Source: Trinickia soli (GTDB lineage: Bacteria > Pseudomonadota > Gammaproteobacteria > Burkholderiales > Burkholderiaceae). From it: DNA of 64,000 bases. Where the stretch lies: assembly GCF_002879855.1 (NCBI RefSeq), contig NZ_PNYB01000008.1, positions 124,001-188,000 on the forward strand, written 5' to 3'. Every line of letters begins with the position of its first letter. The first letter of the stretch is position 1. The notes under the pieces were generated by a model that did no database searches, was not told the origin of the DNA, and saw nothing but the letters and a program-made list of their open reading frames with translations. Below are positions 17,482 through 26,268 of the stretch, in pieces. Made by a program: the position numbers and the translations under genes.

Positions 17482-18369
17482 ATGCGTATTCCCCCGCTCA
17501 AAGCCATCATCGCGTTCGAAAGCGTCGCCAGAACAAAAAGCGTCAATCGCGCGGCCGATGAACTCGGTTTGACGGCATCCGCAGTGAGCCATCAACTCAG
17601 CAATCTCGAGTCGATCATCGGGCAGCCGCTGTTCCAACGATCGGGGCGCGGATTGGTGCTAACCCCGACAGGCGAGCGCTATCTCACCGACGTGACGGGC
17701 TCGCTTGCCGACCTGAGCCGAGCGACGGAACGGGCATCGAGCCGCAAGGAAATGGATATTTTGCGGGTGCATTCGAGCCCCAGTTTCGGCTTGATGTGGC
17801 TGCTTCCGCGCCTCGCGTCGTTCCAGGCGGCCAACGGCGACATCCAACTGAATCTCGCCTGTTCGTATGAGGACGTCTCGTTCTCGAACGGCTACTACGA
17901 CATCGACATCCGCCACGGCTACGGCAACTGGAGCAACCTCGAAGTGCGAACCATTCGCGGCGAGTACATTGCCCCGCTCGCCTCCCCGGCTTACCTCGAA
18001 CGGCACCCCGTCCTGACACCGGCCGACTTGCTGAGCCATCGCCTGATCTATTCGGAGACGCCGCTAGCCCAGTGGAAGCAATGGTTCGGCAGGACCGGCG
18101 TGCCCGCCACTCAGAAGACGTTCGACTTCTCGTTCGATCGTTCGTACATGTCCATCGAGACAGCGGCCCTGGGGCTAGGCATCGCGCTCGAAAGCCTCAT
18201 GCTCGCGTCCGTGAAGATGAAGGAGGGCCTGTTGGTCCCTGTTTTCGACAATACGTACGCGGTCGAGGTCAGTGCTCACCACCTCGTTTACCCGAATCAA
18301 AATGCCGATCTGCCGCGGGTCGCGCGGTTTCTCGCATGGATGGAACGGGAGACATCCGCCCGCCTCTAG
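17482..18369 (+). CDS. LysR-family regulator, GcvA-like
   Basis: 295-residue LysR regulator. Residues 5-65 form the winged helix (LKAIIAFESVARTKSVNRAADELGLTASAVSHQLSNLE) with the GcvA-type PLFQRSGRGLVLTPTGERY continuation. The rest is the periplasmic-binding-like effector domain. It lies between the leftward sugar importer and the rightward SDR/MFS/transketolase genes, the usual place for a regulator of both arms. A palindrome sits just before its start codon. The ligand is not known. Confidence 0.93.
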   Translation: MRIPPLKAIIAFESVARTKSVNRAADELGLTASAVSHQLSNLESIIGQPLFQRSGRGLVLTPTGERYLTDVTGSLADLSRATERASSRKEMDILRVHSSPSFGLMWLLPRLASFQAANGDIQLNLACSYEDVSFSNGYYDIDIRHGYGNWSNLEVRTIRGEYIAPLASPAYLERHPVLTPADLLSHRLIYSETPLAQWKQWFGRTGVPATQKTFDFSFDRSYMSIETAALGLGIALESLMLASVKMKEGLLVPVFDNTYAVEVSAHHLVYPNQNADLPRVARFLAWMERETSARL

Positions 18370-18483
18370 TCATCGACAGCACTGACCTGAATTTTTCTCA
18401 GCCATTGTTGAGCGTTTCCGTGTTGTTTCGGTCGCCCCTTCAGCGAAAACTATGGGCACCCATCAACACTCAGGAGACAAGCA

Positions 18484-19233
18484 ATGTTGCTCGAGAACAA
18501 GGTCATCATGGTCACCGGCGCCGCCTCGCCTCGTGGTATAGGCAAGGCAACGGCAAAGGCGCTAGCGGCCCACGGCGCGCACGTGGTCGTGATCGACCTG
18601 CGAAAAGAGGATGCAGAAGCGGCAGCGGAAGACCTGGGCAGAGCGCATCTGGGACTCGGCTGCAACGTGACCGATAAGTCAGCCTGCGTCTCCGCGGTCG
18701 ATGCGACGCTCGAAAGGTACGGCAGGATCGACGGACTCATCAACAACGCGGGCATCACTCAACCCGTACGAACGCTTGAAATCGGCGGCAAGGATTTCGA
18801 TGCCATCGTCGACGTGAATTTGCGCGGCACGCTCTATATGTCGCAGGCTGTGATCCCTGCGATGAAAGCGCAAACAAGCGGCAGCATCGTCTGCATGTCG
18901 TCCGTCTCCGCCCAGCGCGGCGGCGGCATCTTCGGCGGCCCCCACTACAGTGCCGCGAAAGCCGGCGTACTCGGGCTTGCCAAAGCCATGGCCCGCGAAT
19001 TCGGCCCCGACCATATTCGTGTCAACTCCATCACGCCGGGTCTGATCCAGACCGACATCACGGGCGACAAACTCACGCCGGACATGCGTACCGAGATCAT
19101 CAAAGGCATCCCTCTCGGCCGACTCGGCGATGCGGCCGACGTCGCCAACGCATGCCTGTTCCTCGTGAGCGATCTTTCGACGTATCTGACGGGAATCACG
19201 CTGGACGTCAACGGCGGCATGCTGATTCACTAA
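18484..19233 (+). CDS. Short-chain dehydrogenase/reductase
   Basis: 249-residue classical SDR with MVTGAASPRGIG (cofactor loop, with a two-residue insertion relative to TGxxxGIG), NNAGIT, a SSVSAQRGG strand and YSAAK (catalytic YxxxK), ending DVNGGMLIH. Start: ATG 18484 after AGGAGAC. By family it oxidises a sugar, polyol or hydroxy acid with NAD(P). Located between the LysR gene and an MFS carrier, it belongs to the right arm of the catabolic island. Confidence 0.92.
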   Translation: MLLENKVIMVTGAASPRGIGKATAKALAAHGAHVVVIDLRKEDAEAAAEDLGRAHLGLGCNVTDKSACVSAVDATLERYGRIDGLINNAGITQPVRTLEIGGKDFDAIVDVNLRGTLYMSQAVIPAMKAQTSGSIVCMSSVSAQRGGGIFGGPHYSAAKAGVLGLAKAMAREFGPDHIRVNSITPGLIQTDITGDKLTPDMRTEIIKGIPLGRLGDAADVANACLFLVSDLSTYLTGITLDVNGGMLIH

Positions 19234-19383
19234 CGACGTAGCCCGCGCCGGTGCGGCGTGCATTCTTAATATCCCGGACGACACGGGAATTGGGTCGCTG
19301 AGGCCCTAACGAGCTTTGTACAACTGCCCGTCGAGTGCGCGAGCGGGAATACGGCTCGGCCCTCAGCCCACAGGAGACACAAA

Positions 19384-20715
19384 ATGAAATCGACCTACGC
19401 GGCATCGCCTGCCGCCCCTGACAATTCAGTCGCGGACAGCGACTCGCCGACATTCGAGGCCCAAACCTACGCGAAGGTGAGCCGCCGGATCATTCCGTTC
19501 CTGATGCTCTGCTACCTCGGCGCATACCTCGACCGCGTGAACGTAGGCTTCGCAAAACTGCAGATGCTGAACGACCTGCGATTCAGCGAAACGATTTACG
19601 GATTGGGCGCGGGCATCTTCTTTCTCGGCTATTTCTTATTCGAGGTACCGAGCAACGTCATACTCCATAAGGTTGGCGCACGCACCTGGCTCGCTCGGAT
19701 CATGCTGACGTGGGCTGTCATATCCGCCAGCTTCATCTTCGTAAAATCACCGACAACCTTCTACGTGCTTCGGTTTCTGCTCGGTGTCGCAGAAGCAGGC
19801 TTTGCGCCGGGCGTCATTCTTTACCTGACTTATTGGTACCCCAGCGCGCGCCGCGCAAAGGCGTTGTCGATCTTCTTCATGGCAATCCCGCTCGCGGGCA
19901 TTTTAGGCGGCCCCTTGTCAGGCTGGATCATGCACTCGCTGCAAGGCGTGATGTCGCTGACCGGCTGGAAATGGCTGTTTCTGCTCGAAGCCGTCCCTTC
20001 GCTGCTGCTCGGCATCGTGATCCTGTTCTACCTCGATAACGGCATCGCAAGTGCGAAATGGCTCACCGACGCCGAAAAGCGCCTCCTCGCTCGCAACGTC
20101 GAAGGCGACAACGCGCACAAGAGCGCGCACGGCTCCATCGGGGCATTCATCGGCGACCGTCGTTTGTGGCTCCTCGCGGCCATCTATTTCTGCGTCGTGT
20201 TGGGTCAGTACGGGCTGACATTTTGGCTGCCCACGATTATTCGCAAAGCCGGCGTATCGGATCCGCTCCACGTCGGGCTCTTTACCGCGATTCCTTATCT
20301 CTGCGCCATCGTCGCGCTGCCGCTCATCGGCATGAGCGCGGATCGGTTGCGCGAACGACGCCTTCACCTGGCTATTCCCATGCTCGTGTCCGTAGCCGGC
20401 TTCGCGATGCTGCCGCTGCTCGGGAGCGTCGGTGCCTCGATCACATTGCTGAGCATCGCGTCCGCCGGCATTCTCGCCGCATCGTCTCAGTTCTGGTCGT
20501 TGCCGACCGCCATGCTCGGTGGCGTTTCGGCTGCGGCCGGCATTGCAGCCGTCAACTGCTTTGCCAACCTTGCCGGGTTCTTCTCGCCGGCCATCGTCGG
20601 TTGGCTCAACGACCTGACGGGCAAATCGACCGCGGGCCTCATCTTCATCTCTTTAGCCGTCACGCTGGGCGCCTTGCTCGTGTTCCTCGTTCCGGCCAAG
20701 TCAGTTAATCGCTGA
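19384..20715 (+). CDS. MFS transporter, anion:cation symporter type
   Basis: 443-residue carrier with twelve predicted membrane spans. The N-terminal LCYLGAYLDRVNVGFAKLQM is the hallmark of the ACS family (phthalate, tartrate, galactonate and glucarate permeases), and LRFLLGVAEAGFAPGVILYL follows in span 4-5. It imports an organic anion with protons across the inner membrane. Start: ATG 19384 after CAGGAGAC. It lies between the SDR and transketolase genes, so it is a second uptake route beside the ABC importer or handles a related acid. Confidence 0.92.
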   Translation: MKSTYAASPAAPDNSVADSDSPTFEAQTYAKVSRRIIPFLMLCYLGAYLDRVNVGFAKLQMLNDLRFSETIYGLGAGIFFLGYFLFEVPSNVILHKVGARTWLARIMLTWAVISASFIFVKSPTTFYVLRFLLGVAEAGFAPGVILYLTYWYPSARRAKALSIFFMAIPLAGILGGPLSGWIMHSLQGVMSLTGWKWLFLLEAVPSLLLGIVILFYLDNGIASAKWLTDAEKRLLARNVEGDNAHKSAHGSIGAFIGDRRLWLLAAIYFCVVLGQYGLTFWLPTIIRKAGVSDPLHVGLFTAIPYLCAIVALPLIGMSADRLRERRLHLAIPMLVSVAGFAMLPLLGSVGASITLLSIASAGILAASSQFWSLPTAMLGGVSAAAGIAAVNCFANLAGFFSPAIVGWLNDLTGKSTAGLIFISLAVTLGALLVFLVPAKSVNR

Positions 20716-20751
20716 ACGGCGCAAAGCCGTTCGACATCAACGGAGTCACTC

Positions 20752-21597
20752 ATGAATAACGAAGCCATCATTGAGGACGTCACGCTCTCGGAGCGCGCGT
20801 ACAGGATACGAAGAAACGCATTACTGATGGGCGAAGTTCAGGGGCAAGGCTACATCGGCCAGGCGCTCGATATCGCCGACGTGCTCGCGGTCGCCTACTT
20901 CGGCGCCATGCGCTACCAACCGCACGACCCCGAATGGGAAGGACGCGACCGCTTTCTGCTTTCCAATGGCCACTATGCGATTGCGCTGTACGCCGCACTC
21001 TTCGAAGCGGGAATCCTGCCTGCCGATGAACTCGAGACCTACGGCAGCGACGACAGCCGCCTTCCCATGTCGGGCATGGCCAGCTATACGCCCGGCATGG
21101 AGATGTCAGGCGGCTCGCTTGGACAAGGGCTCACGATAGCCGTTGGCCGTTGCCTCGGCCTGAAGCGCAAGGGTTCCAACGCATTCGTCTACACGCTGTT
21201 CTCCGACGGCGAACTCGACGAAGGGGCGATTTGGGAAGGCATCATGTCGGCCGCGCACTGGAAGCTCGACAACCTGATCGCCATGGTCGACGTCAATAAC
21301 CAGCAAGCGGACGGTCCTTCAACGCAGATCCTGGCCTTCGAGCCGCTCGTGCCCAAATTGGAAGCGTTCGGCTGGTACGTTCAACGCGTGGACGGCAACG
21401 ACATCGACGCAGTCGAACGCGCATTCGATCACGCACGCAATCACGACCAGCCACAACCGCGCATCATCATCTGCGACACGAGGATGGGGTGCGGTGTGCC
21501 ATTTCTGGAACAACGGGAAAAGAACCACTTCATCCGAGTCGATGCACACGAGTGGCAGCTCGCGCTCGAAGCACTCGAATCTGGGAGGCAAGCATGA
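20752..21597 (+). CDS. Transketolase, N-terminal (thiamine diphosphate) subunit
   Basis: 281-residue N-terminal half of a split transketolase. It has the family's active-site histidines (VQGQGYIGQALDIADV, SNGHYAIALYAAL), GGSLGQGLTIAVG, and the ThDP/metal motif FSDGELDEGAIWE with later VDVNNQQADG. Its stop overlaps the start of the C-terminal subunit gene (ATGA), so the two are made together. Split transketolases of this kind act in dedicated sugar catabolism such as the apiose or sulfosugar routes. Housekeeping transketolases are single chains of about 660 aa. Confidence 0.92.
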   Translation: MNNEAIIEDVTLSERAYRIRRNALLMGEVQGQGYIGQALDIADVLAVAYFGAMRYQPHDPEWEGRDRFLLSNGHYAIALYAALFEAGILPADELETYGSDDSRLPMSGMASYTPGMEMSGGSLGQGLTIAVGRCLGLKRKGSNAFVYTLFSDGELDEGAIWEGIMSAAHWKLDNLIAMVDVNNQQADGPSTQILAFEPLVPKLEAFGWYVQRVDGNDIDAVERAFDHARNHDQPQPRIIICDTRMGCGVPFLEQREKNHFIRVDAHEWQLALEALESGRQA

Positions 21598-22592
21598 GCA
21601 CCATCGATAAGAAACCTCGCCTGAAAACGTCGGCCATGATCGCGTCGATCGCGGCCGAGGGCCAGCTCACGCGTTCCGCACCGTTCGGCCATGCGCTGGT
21701 CGAGCTGGCACGAAACAAGGCCAGCGTGATCGGGATGACGGCGGACCTTGGCAAATACACCGACCTGCATCTCTTTGCGAAAGCATTCCCGGAGCGCTAC
21801 TACCAGATGGGGATGGCCGAACAATTGCTCATGGGTGCGGCGGCGGGATTCGCGCACGAAGGCGCGCAACCGTTCGTCACGACATACGCCGTGTTTGCCA
21901 CGCGACGCGCCTATGACTTCATTCACCAAACCATCGCGGAAGACAACCTCGATGTGAAGATCGTCTGCGCGTTGCCCGGCTTGACGACGGGCTACGGCCC
22001 GAGCCACCAGGCGGCCGAGGACCTTGCACTCATGCGCGCAATGCCGAACATGACCGTGATCGATCCGTGCGACGCGCTCGATATCGAGCAGATGGTGCCG
22101 GCGATTTCTGCCCACAATGGGCCGGTCTATGCCCGGCTGCTGCGGGGCAACGTGCCTGCCGTGCTGGATGAGTATGACTATCGTTTTGAGCTTGGCAAGG
22201 CCAAGCTGCTGCGCGACGGCAACGATGTCCTGTTGATCTCTTCGGGCATCATGACGATGCGCTCGCTCGAAGTCGCAAAAGCCCTGGCGGCCGACAACGT
22301 CGATGTCGCCGTGCTGCATGTGCCGACGATTAAGCCGCTCGATACGGAAACAATTGTCCGCGAAGCGAGCCGCACTGGCCGCATGGTTGTCGTGGCGGAA
22401 AATCACACGATCATCGGCGGGCTGGGCGAAGCCGTCTCCCGCGAACTGTTGAGCGCGGGGGTCACTCCCGCATTCCGCCAGGTCGCGCTGCCCGACGAGT
22501 TTCTCGACGCGGGCGCGCTGCCTACGCTGCACGCGCGGTATGGCATCGCAGCGGATGCTATGTGCGAAACCATCAAGGGATGGCTTGGCTAG
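21594..22592 (+). CDS. Transketolase, C-terminal subunit
   Basis: 332-residue partner of the preceding subunit, carrying the pyrimidine-binding and C-terminal domains. Motifs are FGHALVELARNKASVIGMTAD, PERYYQMGMAEQLLMGAAAG (with the catalytic glutamate) and LTTGYGPSHQAAEDLALMR, typical of transketolase and DXP-synthase C-terminal parts. Start: ATG 21594 is coupled to the previous stop. It completes the right arm of the catabolic island. After the stop a GCCGGG/CCCGGC pair (22614-22619 and 22644-22649) could form a weak hairpin without a U tract. Confidence 0.92.
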   Translation: MSTIDKKPRLKTSAMIASIAAEGQLTRSAPFGHALVELARNKASVIGMTADLGKYTDLHLFAKAFPERYYQMGMAEQLLMGAAAGFAHEGAQPFVTTYAVFATRRAYDFIHQTIAEDNLDVKIVCALPGLTTGYGPSHQAAEDLALMRAMPNMTVIDPCDALDIEQMVPAISAHNGPVYARLLRGNVPAVLDEYDYRFELGKAKLLRDGNDVLLISSGIMTMRSLEVAKALAADNVDVAVLHVPTIKPLDTETIVREASRTGRMVVVAENHTIIGGLGEAVSRELLSAGVTPAFRQVALPDEFLDAGALPTLHARYGIAADAMCETIKGWLG

Positions 22593-22867
22593 TCGGTTCA
22601 TGTAGCCCCATACGCCGGGCATCGGCCATAGCAGTTCGGCGTTCCCGGCCTATACGCTGATCCCCTGCGCATGACTTGCTGAGCGGATGACCCATCGCCC
22701 CAACGTGGCGCGAGTAGGTCTCTCAATTCTTAGTCTGAATGGAAAAGCGCGGCCCATCCCATAGTCGATGCCGCGCATGCTGCAGTAAATGCCGTCGACA
22801 TTGCGCCGGCATGGGTCGCAGTCCACCCACCCCCGAAAATCATCACCCACTCGCCATTGCTCCGCGA

Positions 22868-22884
22868 CCGCAAAAACATTGCGG
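22868..22884. promoter_or_regulatory. CCGCAA-N5-TTGCGG palindrome, candidate activator site for the T6SS promoter
   Basis: A perfect 17-base inverted repeat, CCGCAA-AAACA-TTGCGG, sits about 100 bases upstream of the sigma-54 promoter of the secretion operon. A lone half-site GATTGCGG follows at about 22925. Position and symmetry fit an upstream activating sequence for a sigma-54 activator; the nearest candidate is the gene at 50279. The remainder of the 613-base gap (22593-23205) holds no supported gene. Confidence 0.5.
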
Positions 22885-22986
22885 CGGTTTATCGCCCTTC
22901 GCATTGGGTTTGAATCGACCCACGATTGCGGATATCGACACGTCGAATCCCCGCCGAAACCAACGCATCGCTTATGTGCCAACGCC

Positions 22987-23001
22987 TGGCATGCCTATTG
23001 C
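22987..23001 (+). promoter_or_regulatory. Sigma-54 (-24/-12) promoter of the type VI secretion operon
   Basis: TGGCATGCCTATTGC matches the sigma-54 consensus TGGCAC-R-N4-TTGC at every fixed position except the C at position 6, with correct GG-N10-GC spacing. It points toward the sheath gene and would start transcription near 23013, giving a leader of about 190 bases. Sigma-54 control of type VI clusters is known in other bacteria (for example VasH). An activator gene lies at the far end of this island. Confidence 0.65.
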
Positions 23002-23205
23002 GTAAATCCTCACACGAATCTGTCTATCGTCTCATCCATGGATACGAGCAGAGGCCATGGCGATCGACCGAATCGATGGCAGTAACGAGTCCGCCATACG
23101 TAGACCATGGCTGAGTTGCTGATTCAAGCAACGACGGCGCGCTGAGCATGCTCATCGCCGAACAAATAGACCGTTTCAATAAAGTCAATATCGCGAGGTG
23201 AGATC

Positions 23206-25236
23206 ATGAGTGAAAGCGTTCAGAAAAAGCTCCTGCGTGTGCGCCCTCCCCGGGTCAAGATCACGTATGACGTAGAAACAGGCGGCGCCATCGAAAGGAA
23301 GGAGCTGCCCTTCATCGTCGGCATTCTCGCCGACCTGCAAGGCGAGCGAAGCGACCCGTCCACCTATCCGCCGCTGAAAGAACGGTCGATGGTCGAGATC
23401 GACCGAGACAATTTCGACGACGTGATGGCGACGATTCTGCCGCGCGCCGTGCTCACAGCCGCGAAGCAAGCCGATGAAGCGCTCAAGGATTTGCTCAAGG
23501 ATGAGAAGGACAACGAACTGACCTTCGCCAATATCGACGCCTTCGAGCCGATGACGGTCATTCAGTCTTTGCCCTCGCTCAAGGCACTCTATCAATCGCG
23601 CAGCCAGATCCGCGAGTTACAGGCCAAGGCCGAGACAATCGATGCCGTCAGCGAGCAACTCGACGCGTTGATCGAAAAAGCCCAGCCCGGCAAGGAGGGA
23701 GCACCCGCGGTGGACGATGCGAGCGTGACCGCGGCGAATACCGCGCTCGCCACGCCGCTCGGCATGACGGCGGATCAGACCGCCGCGTTGGTCAATGCCT
23801 TTGTCGCCCAACTGAATCTCTATTTCGTCGAGGCGAATGCGGACGCCACCCGCCAGATCGAACAAGCACGCAAGCGCGGCGCGATCGCGGTGATCGACGA
23901 ACTCGTCTCGCTCATCGACGAAAAACTAAGCAGCGCGCTCTCGAGCATCATGCACTGCGACAGCTTCAAGGCGATGGAAGCCACTTGGCGCGGGCTCCAT
24001 TTCCTCGTGATGAACACCGAGACGAGCACGATGCTCAAGCTGCGCGTGTTCAACGCCACCAAGGACGAACTGCGCAAAGACATGCTCAAAGCGGTCGAGT
24101 TCGATCAAAGCGCGCTGTTCAAACTGATCTACGAAGCCGAATACGGCACGTTCGGCGGCAATCCGTACAGTCTGCTCGTGGGCGACTACGCGATCGGCAA
24201 GTCGGGCGACGACATCGATTTCGTCACGAAGATGGCCGAAGTGGCGGCGGCCGCCCATGCTCCGTTCATCGCGCAGGCTTCGACCGAGCTGTTCGGGCTG
24301 GGCGGATTCGACAAGCTCGACAAGCCGCGCGACCTGAAGAAGATCTTCGAAGGGGTGGATTCGGCGGGATGGCAAGCCTTCCGCGAAATGGAAGACGCAC
24401 GCTACGTCACGCTCGTGCTGCCCCGCGCGCTGCTGCGGCTGCCCTACGGCTCGCCCAACAAGCGCAACACGACGCCCTGCGAAGGCATCAACTTCGACGA
24501 GCAAGTGGGCGGCGCCAATTCGGCGACCGTCTATTCGATGACCGGCGAACTGCTCAACTACCCCGATCCGGAACCGAACCGTTTCCTCTGGGGCAATCCG
24601 GCCTATCTGCTTGCCGAGCGGATCACCAACGCGTTCGCGCTCTATAGCTGGACCGCCGCCATTCGAGGCGTCGAAGGCGGCGGCCTCGTCGAGGGCCTGC
24701 CCAGCTATACGTATACGTCGAGCAACGGCAGCGTCGAGCTTCTGTGCCCGACCGAGATCTCGATCACCGACCGCCGCGAGAAAGAGCTTAACGACCTGGG
24801 CTTCATCACGCTCTGTCACTGCAAGGGCACCGGCAAGGCGGCATTCTTCGGCGGCCAAACCACCAATCAGCCCAAGAAGTACTTCTCCGATTCGGCCAAC
24901 GCCAATGCCAAGATTTCCGCGATGCTGCCGTACATGCTCGCCGCTTCGCGCTTTGCTCATTACATCAAAGTGATCATGCGGGAAAAGATCGGCACGTTCA
25001 TGACGCGCGGCAACGTCGAGGATTTTCTCAATTCGTGGATCTCCAACTACGTGCTGCTGGACGATAACGCATCGCAGGACGCCAAGGCCGGCTACCCGCT
25101 TCGCGAAGCCAAGGTGGTCGTGACGGACGTGCCGGGCGAGCCGGGCGCCTACCGCGCAACGGTGTTCCTCAAGCCGCATTTCCAACTCGAAGAACTCACG
25201 ACTTCGATTCGACTCGTAGCCAACCTGCCGAAGTAA
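23206..25236 (+). CDS. tssBC: Fused T6SS sheath protein TssB-TssC
   Basis: One 676-residue polypeptide contains both contractile sheath subunits. Residues 1-160 are TssB: ITYDVETGGAIERKELPF, then MVEIDRDNFDDVM, then the TssB tail LPSLKALYQSRSQIRELQ. Residues 160-185 are an Ala/Pro-rich linker. Residues 185-676 are TssC: WRGLHFLVMNTETSTMLKLR, FDQSALFKLIYEAEYGTFGG and VAAAAHAPFIAQAS. In described systems these are two genes whose proteins make the six-stranded sheath ring. Here the frame is open throughout with normal codon use, so a single base error does not explain it. First gene of the operon; hcp follows 30 bases later. No clpV is present in this window. Confidence 0.92.
   Translation: MSESVQKKLLRVRPPRVKITYDVETGGAIERKELPFIVGILADLQGERSDPSTYPPLKERSMVEIDRDNFDDVMATILPRAVLTAAKQADEALKDLLKDEKDNELTFANIDAFEPMTVIQSLPSLKALYQSRSQIRELQAKAETIDAVSEQLDALIEKAQPGKEGAPAVDDASVTAANTALATPLGMTADQTAALVNAFVAQLNLYFVEANADATRQIEQARKRGAIAVIDELVSLIDEKLSSALSSIMHCDSFKAMEATWRGLHFLVMNTETSTMLKLRVFNATKDELRKDMLKAVEFDQSALFKLIYEAEYGTFGGNPYSLLVGDYAIGKSGDDIDFVTKMAEVAAAAHAPFIAQASTELFGLGGFDKLDKPRDLKKIFEGVDSAGWQAFREMEDARYVTLVLPRALLRLPYGSPNKRNTTPCEGINFDEQVGGANSATVYSMTGELLNYPDPEPNRFLWGNPAYLLAERITNAFALYSWTAAIRGVEGGGLVEGLPSYTYTSSNGSVELLCPTEISITDRREKELNDLGFITLCHCKGTGKAAFFGGQTTNQPKKYFSDSANANAKISAMLPYMLAASRFAHYIKVIMREKIGTFMTRGNVEDFLNSWISNYVLLDDNASQDAKAGYPLREAKVVVTDVPGEPGAYRATVFLKPHFQLEELTTSIRLVANLPK
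23692..23712 (+). promoter_or_regulatory. Internal ribosome-binding-site-like sequence and in-frame GTG inside tssBC
   Basis: Within the codons for the TssB-TssC linker is AAGGAGG (23692-23698), followed after 11 bases by GTG at 23710, which is in frame with TssC (Val169). Starting there would give a TssC of about 508 residues, close to the normal family length. The motif may be the fossil start site of a once separate tssC, or a working internal start that yields free TssC beside the fusion. The spacing is a little long, so use is uncertain. Confidence 0.45.
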
Positions 25237-25266
25237 CGCCTCTATTTTTCGATCGAAGGAGTGGTC

Positions 25267-25824
25267 ATGGATTTGATTCTTTTCCAACCTGGCGACCAAA
25301 GCATCATGAACAGCGACGGCAGCCAGATCGACAATTCGTCGTGGGTGTCCGATGGGCCGAGCGGGCTCTGCATCGAAATTGTTTCGCTGCATCAAGGCAT
25401 GAAGCAGCAGGTCACCACGGACGTCAGTAACAACGCGCGGACCTCCGGCCGCCCCATCATCACCGAGTTCACGCTCGTCAAATACGTCGACCAGACATCG
25501 GTAAAGCTCTACGAATACTGTCTCGGCGCCAAACTGCTCGGAACCGGCGCAGGTGCGCCGAGCACGATCTATATCGCGCGCGAATCGGGCGGCAAGACGC
25601 AGAACATCATCAAGATCGAGCTCAAAGATGCGCTGATCAGCGAAATCCAGTTGCAGACGCATCCGAACGATATGCCGACCGAGCAGTTCAAGCTGAACTT
25701 CACCGAAGTCATCTGGACGTACACGCAGCAGATCAACGACATGGCGTCCAAGGGTGTGAAGACCGCCGGATGGAGTCTGGCCAAGAACATGCCGATCGCC
25801 GGCAAGTTCTCGTCCAACCCCTGA
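25267..25824 (+). CDS. hcp: T6SS tube protein Hcp (TssD)
   Basis: 185-residue Hcp, the hexameric ring protein that stacks into the inner tube and carries small effectors. It starts MDLILFQPGDQSI and contains GRPIITEFTLVKYVDQTSVKLYEYC and KIELKDALISEIQ, typical of the DUF796/Hcp fold. Start: ATG 25267 behind AAGGAG (25256-25261), in preference to the GTG six bases earlier. It lies between the fused sheath gene and tssE. At 185 aa it is somewhat longer than the common 160-170. Confidence 0.92.
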   Translation: MDLILFQPGDQSIMNSDGSQIDNSSWVSDGPSGLCIEIVSLHQGMKQQVTTDVSNNARTSGRPIITEFTLVKYVDQTSVKLYEYCLGAKLLGTGAGAPSTIYIARESGGKTQNIIKIELKDALISEIQLQTHPNDMPTEQFKLNFTEVIWTYTQQINDMASKGVKTAGWSLAKNMPIAGKFSSNP

Positions 25825-25883
25825 GACGACGTATCGCGCTTGTCCTCGTGGAGGGCCGGCATTTTCTTTGGTCAGGAGATGGC

Positions 25884-26261
25884 ATGCAGTTCTTGCTCGA
25901 ACGCCTCGCGCAGCCCCCAACGTTCGACGGTGTGCAGCAGTTCGACCTGCGTGCCGCAATCGCCGCGCAAATCCAGCGTCTCGTCAGCGCGCGCATCGCG
26001 CGTTCCGGCGGTGACCTCGATTTGCTCGACTTCGGCACTCAAAGCGTGGTGGAGTTCGAGTTGCACAGCAAGCCCCAGCTCGAGCAATACGCGCAGCGGC
26101 TGGCGCGCCTGATCGCTCGCTACGAGCCGCGGCTGAAGACGCCGCGGGTTCAGATCGAGCCGAGTGCCGAGGCGCTCAGCCCGTATCGCATAGCCATCTA
26201 CGGCGCCATCGACGACAGCAACGGAATGGACGTGTTCCATTTCGAGCTGCCTTCCCACTGA
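25884..26261 (+). CDS. tssE: T6SS baseplate protein TssE (gp25-like)
   Basis: 125-residue member of the GPW/gp25 family, the baseplate component that starts sheath assembly. It begins MQFLLERLAQPPTF and contains FDLRAAIAAQIQRLVSAR and the late stretch RLARLIARYEPRLKTPRV, matching the gp25 core with its EPR motif. Start: ATG 25884 follows AGGAGATGG. It is followed seven bases later by tssF. Confidence 0.88.
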   Translation: MQFLLERLAQPPTFDGVQQFDLRAAIAAQIQRLVSARIARSGGDLDLLDFGTQSVVEFELHSKPQLEQYAQRLARLIARYEPRLKTPRVQIEPSAEALSPYRIAIYGAIDDSNGMDVFHFELPSH

Positions 26262-26268
26262 GGACCGC

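Noticed and set aside
22614-22649. GCCGGG/CCCGGC inverted repeat after the transketolase gene, possible terminator
   Set aside because: The loop is over 20 bases, the stem only six, and no T-run follows. Too weak to list as a terminator.
22650-23085. Several small frames on both strands in the gap before the sheath gene
   Set aside because: None has a ribosome-binding site or a recognisable product, and the region is better explained by promoter and activator sites.
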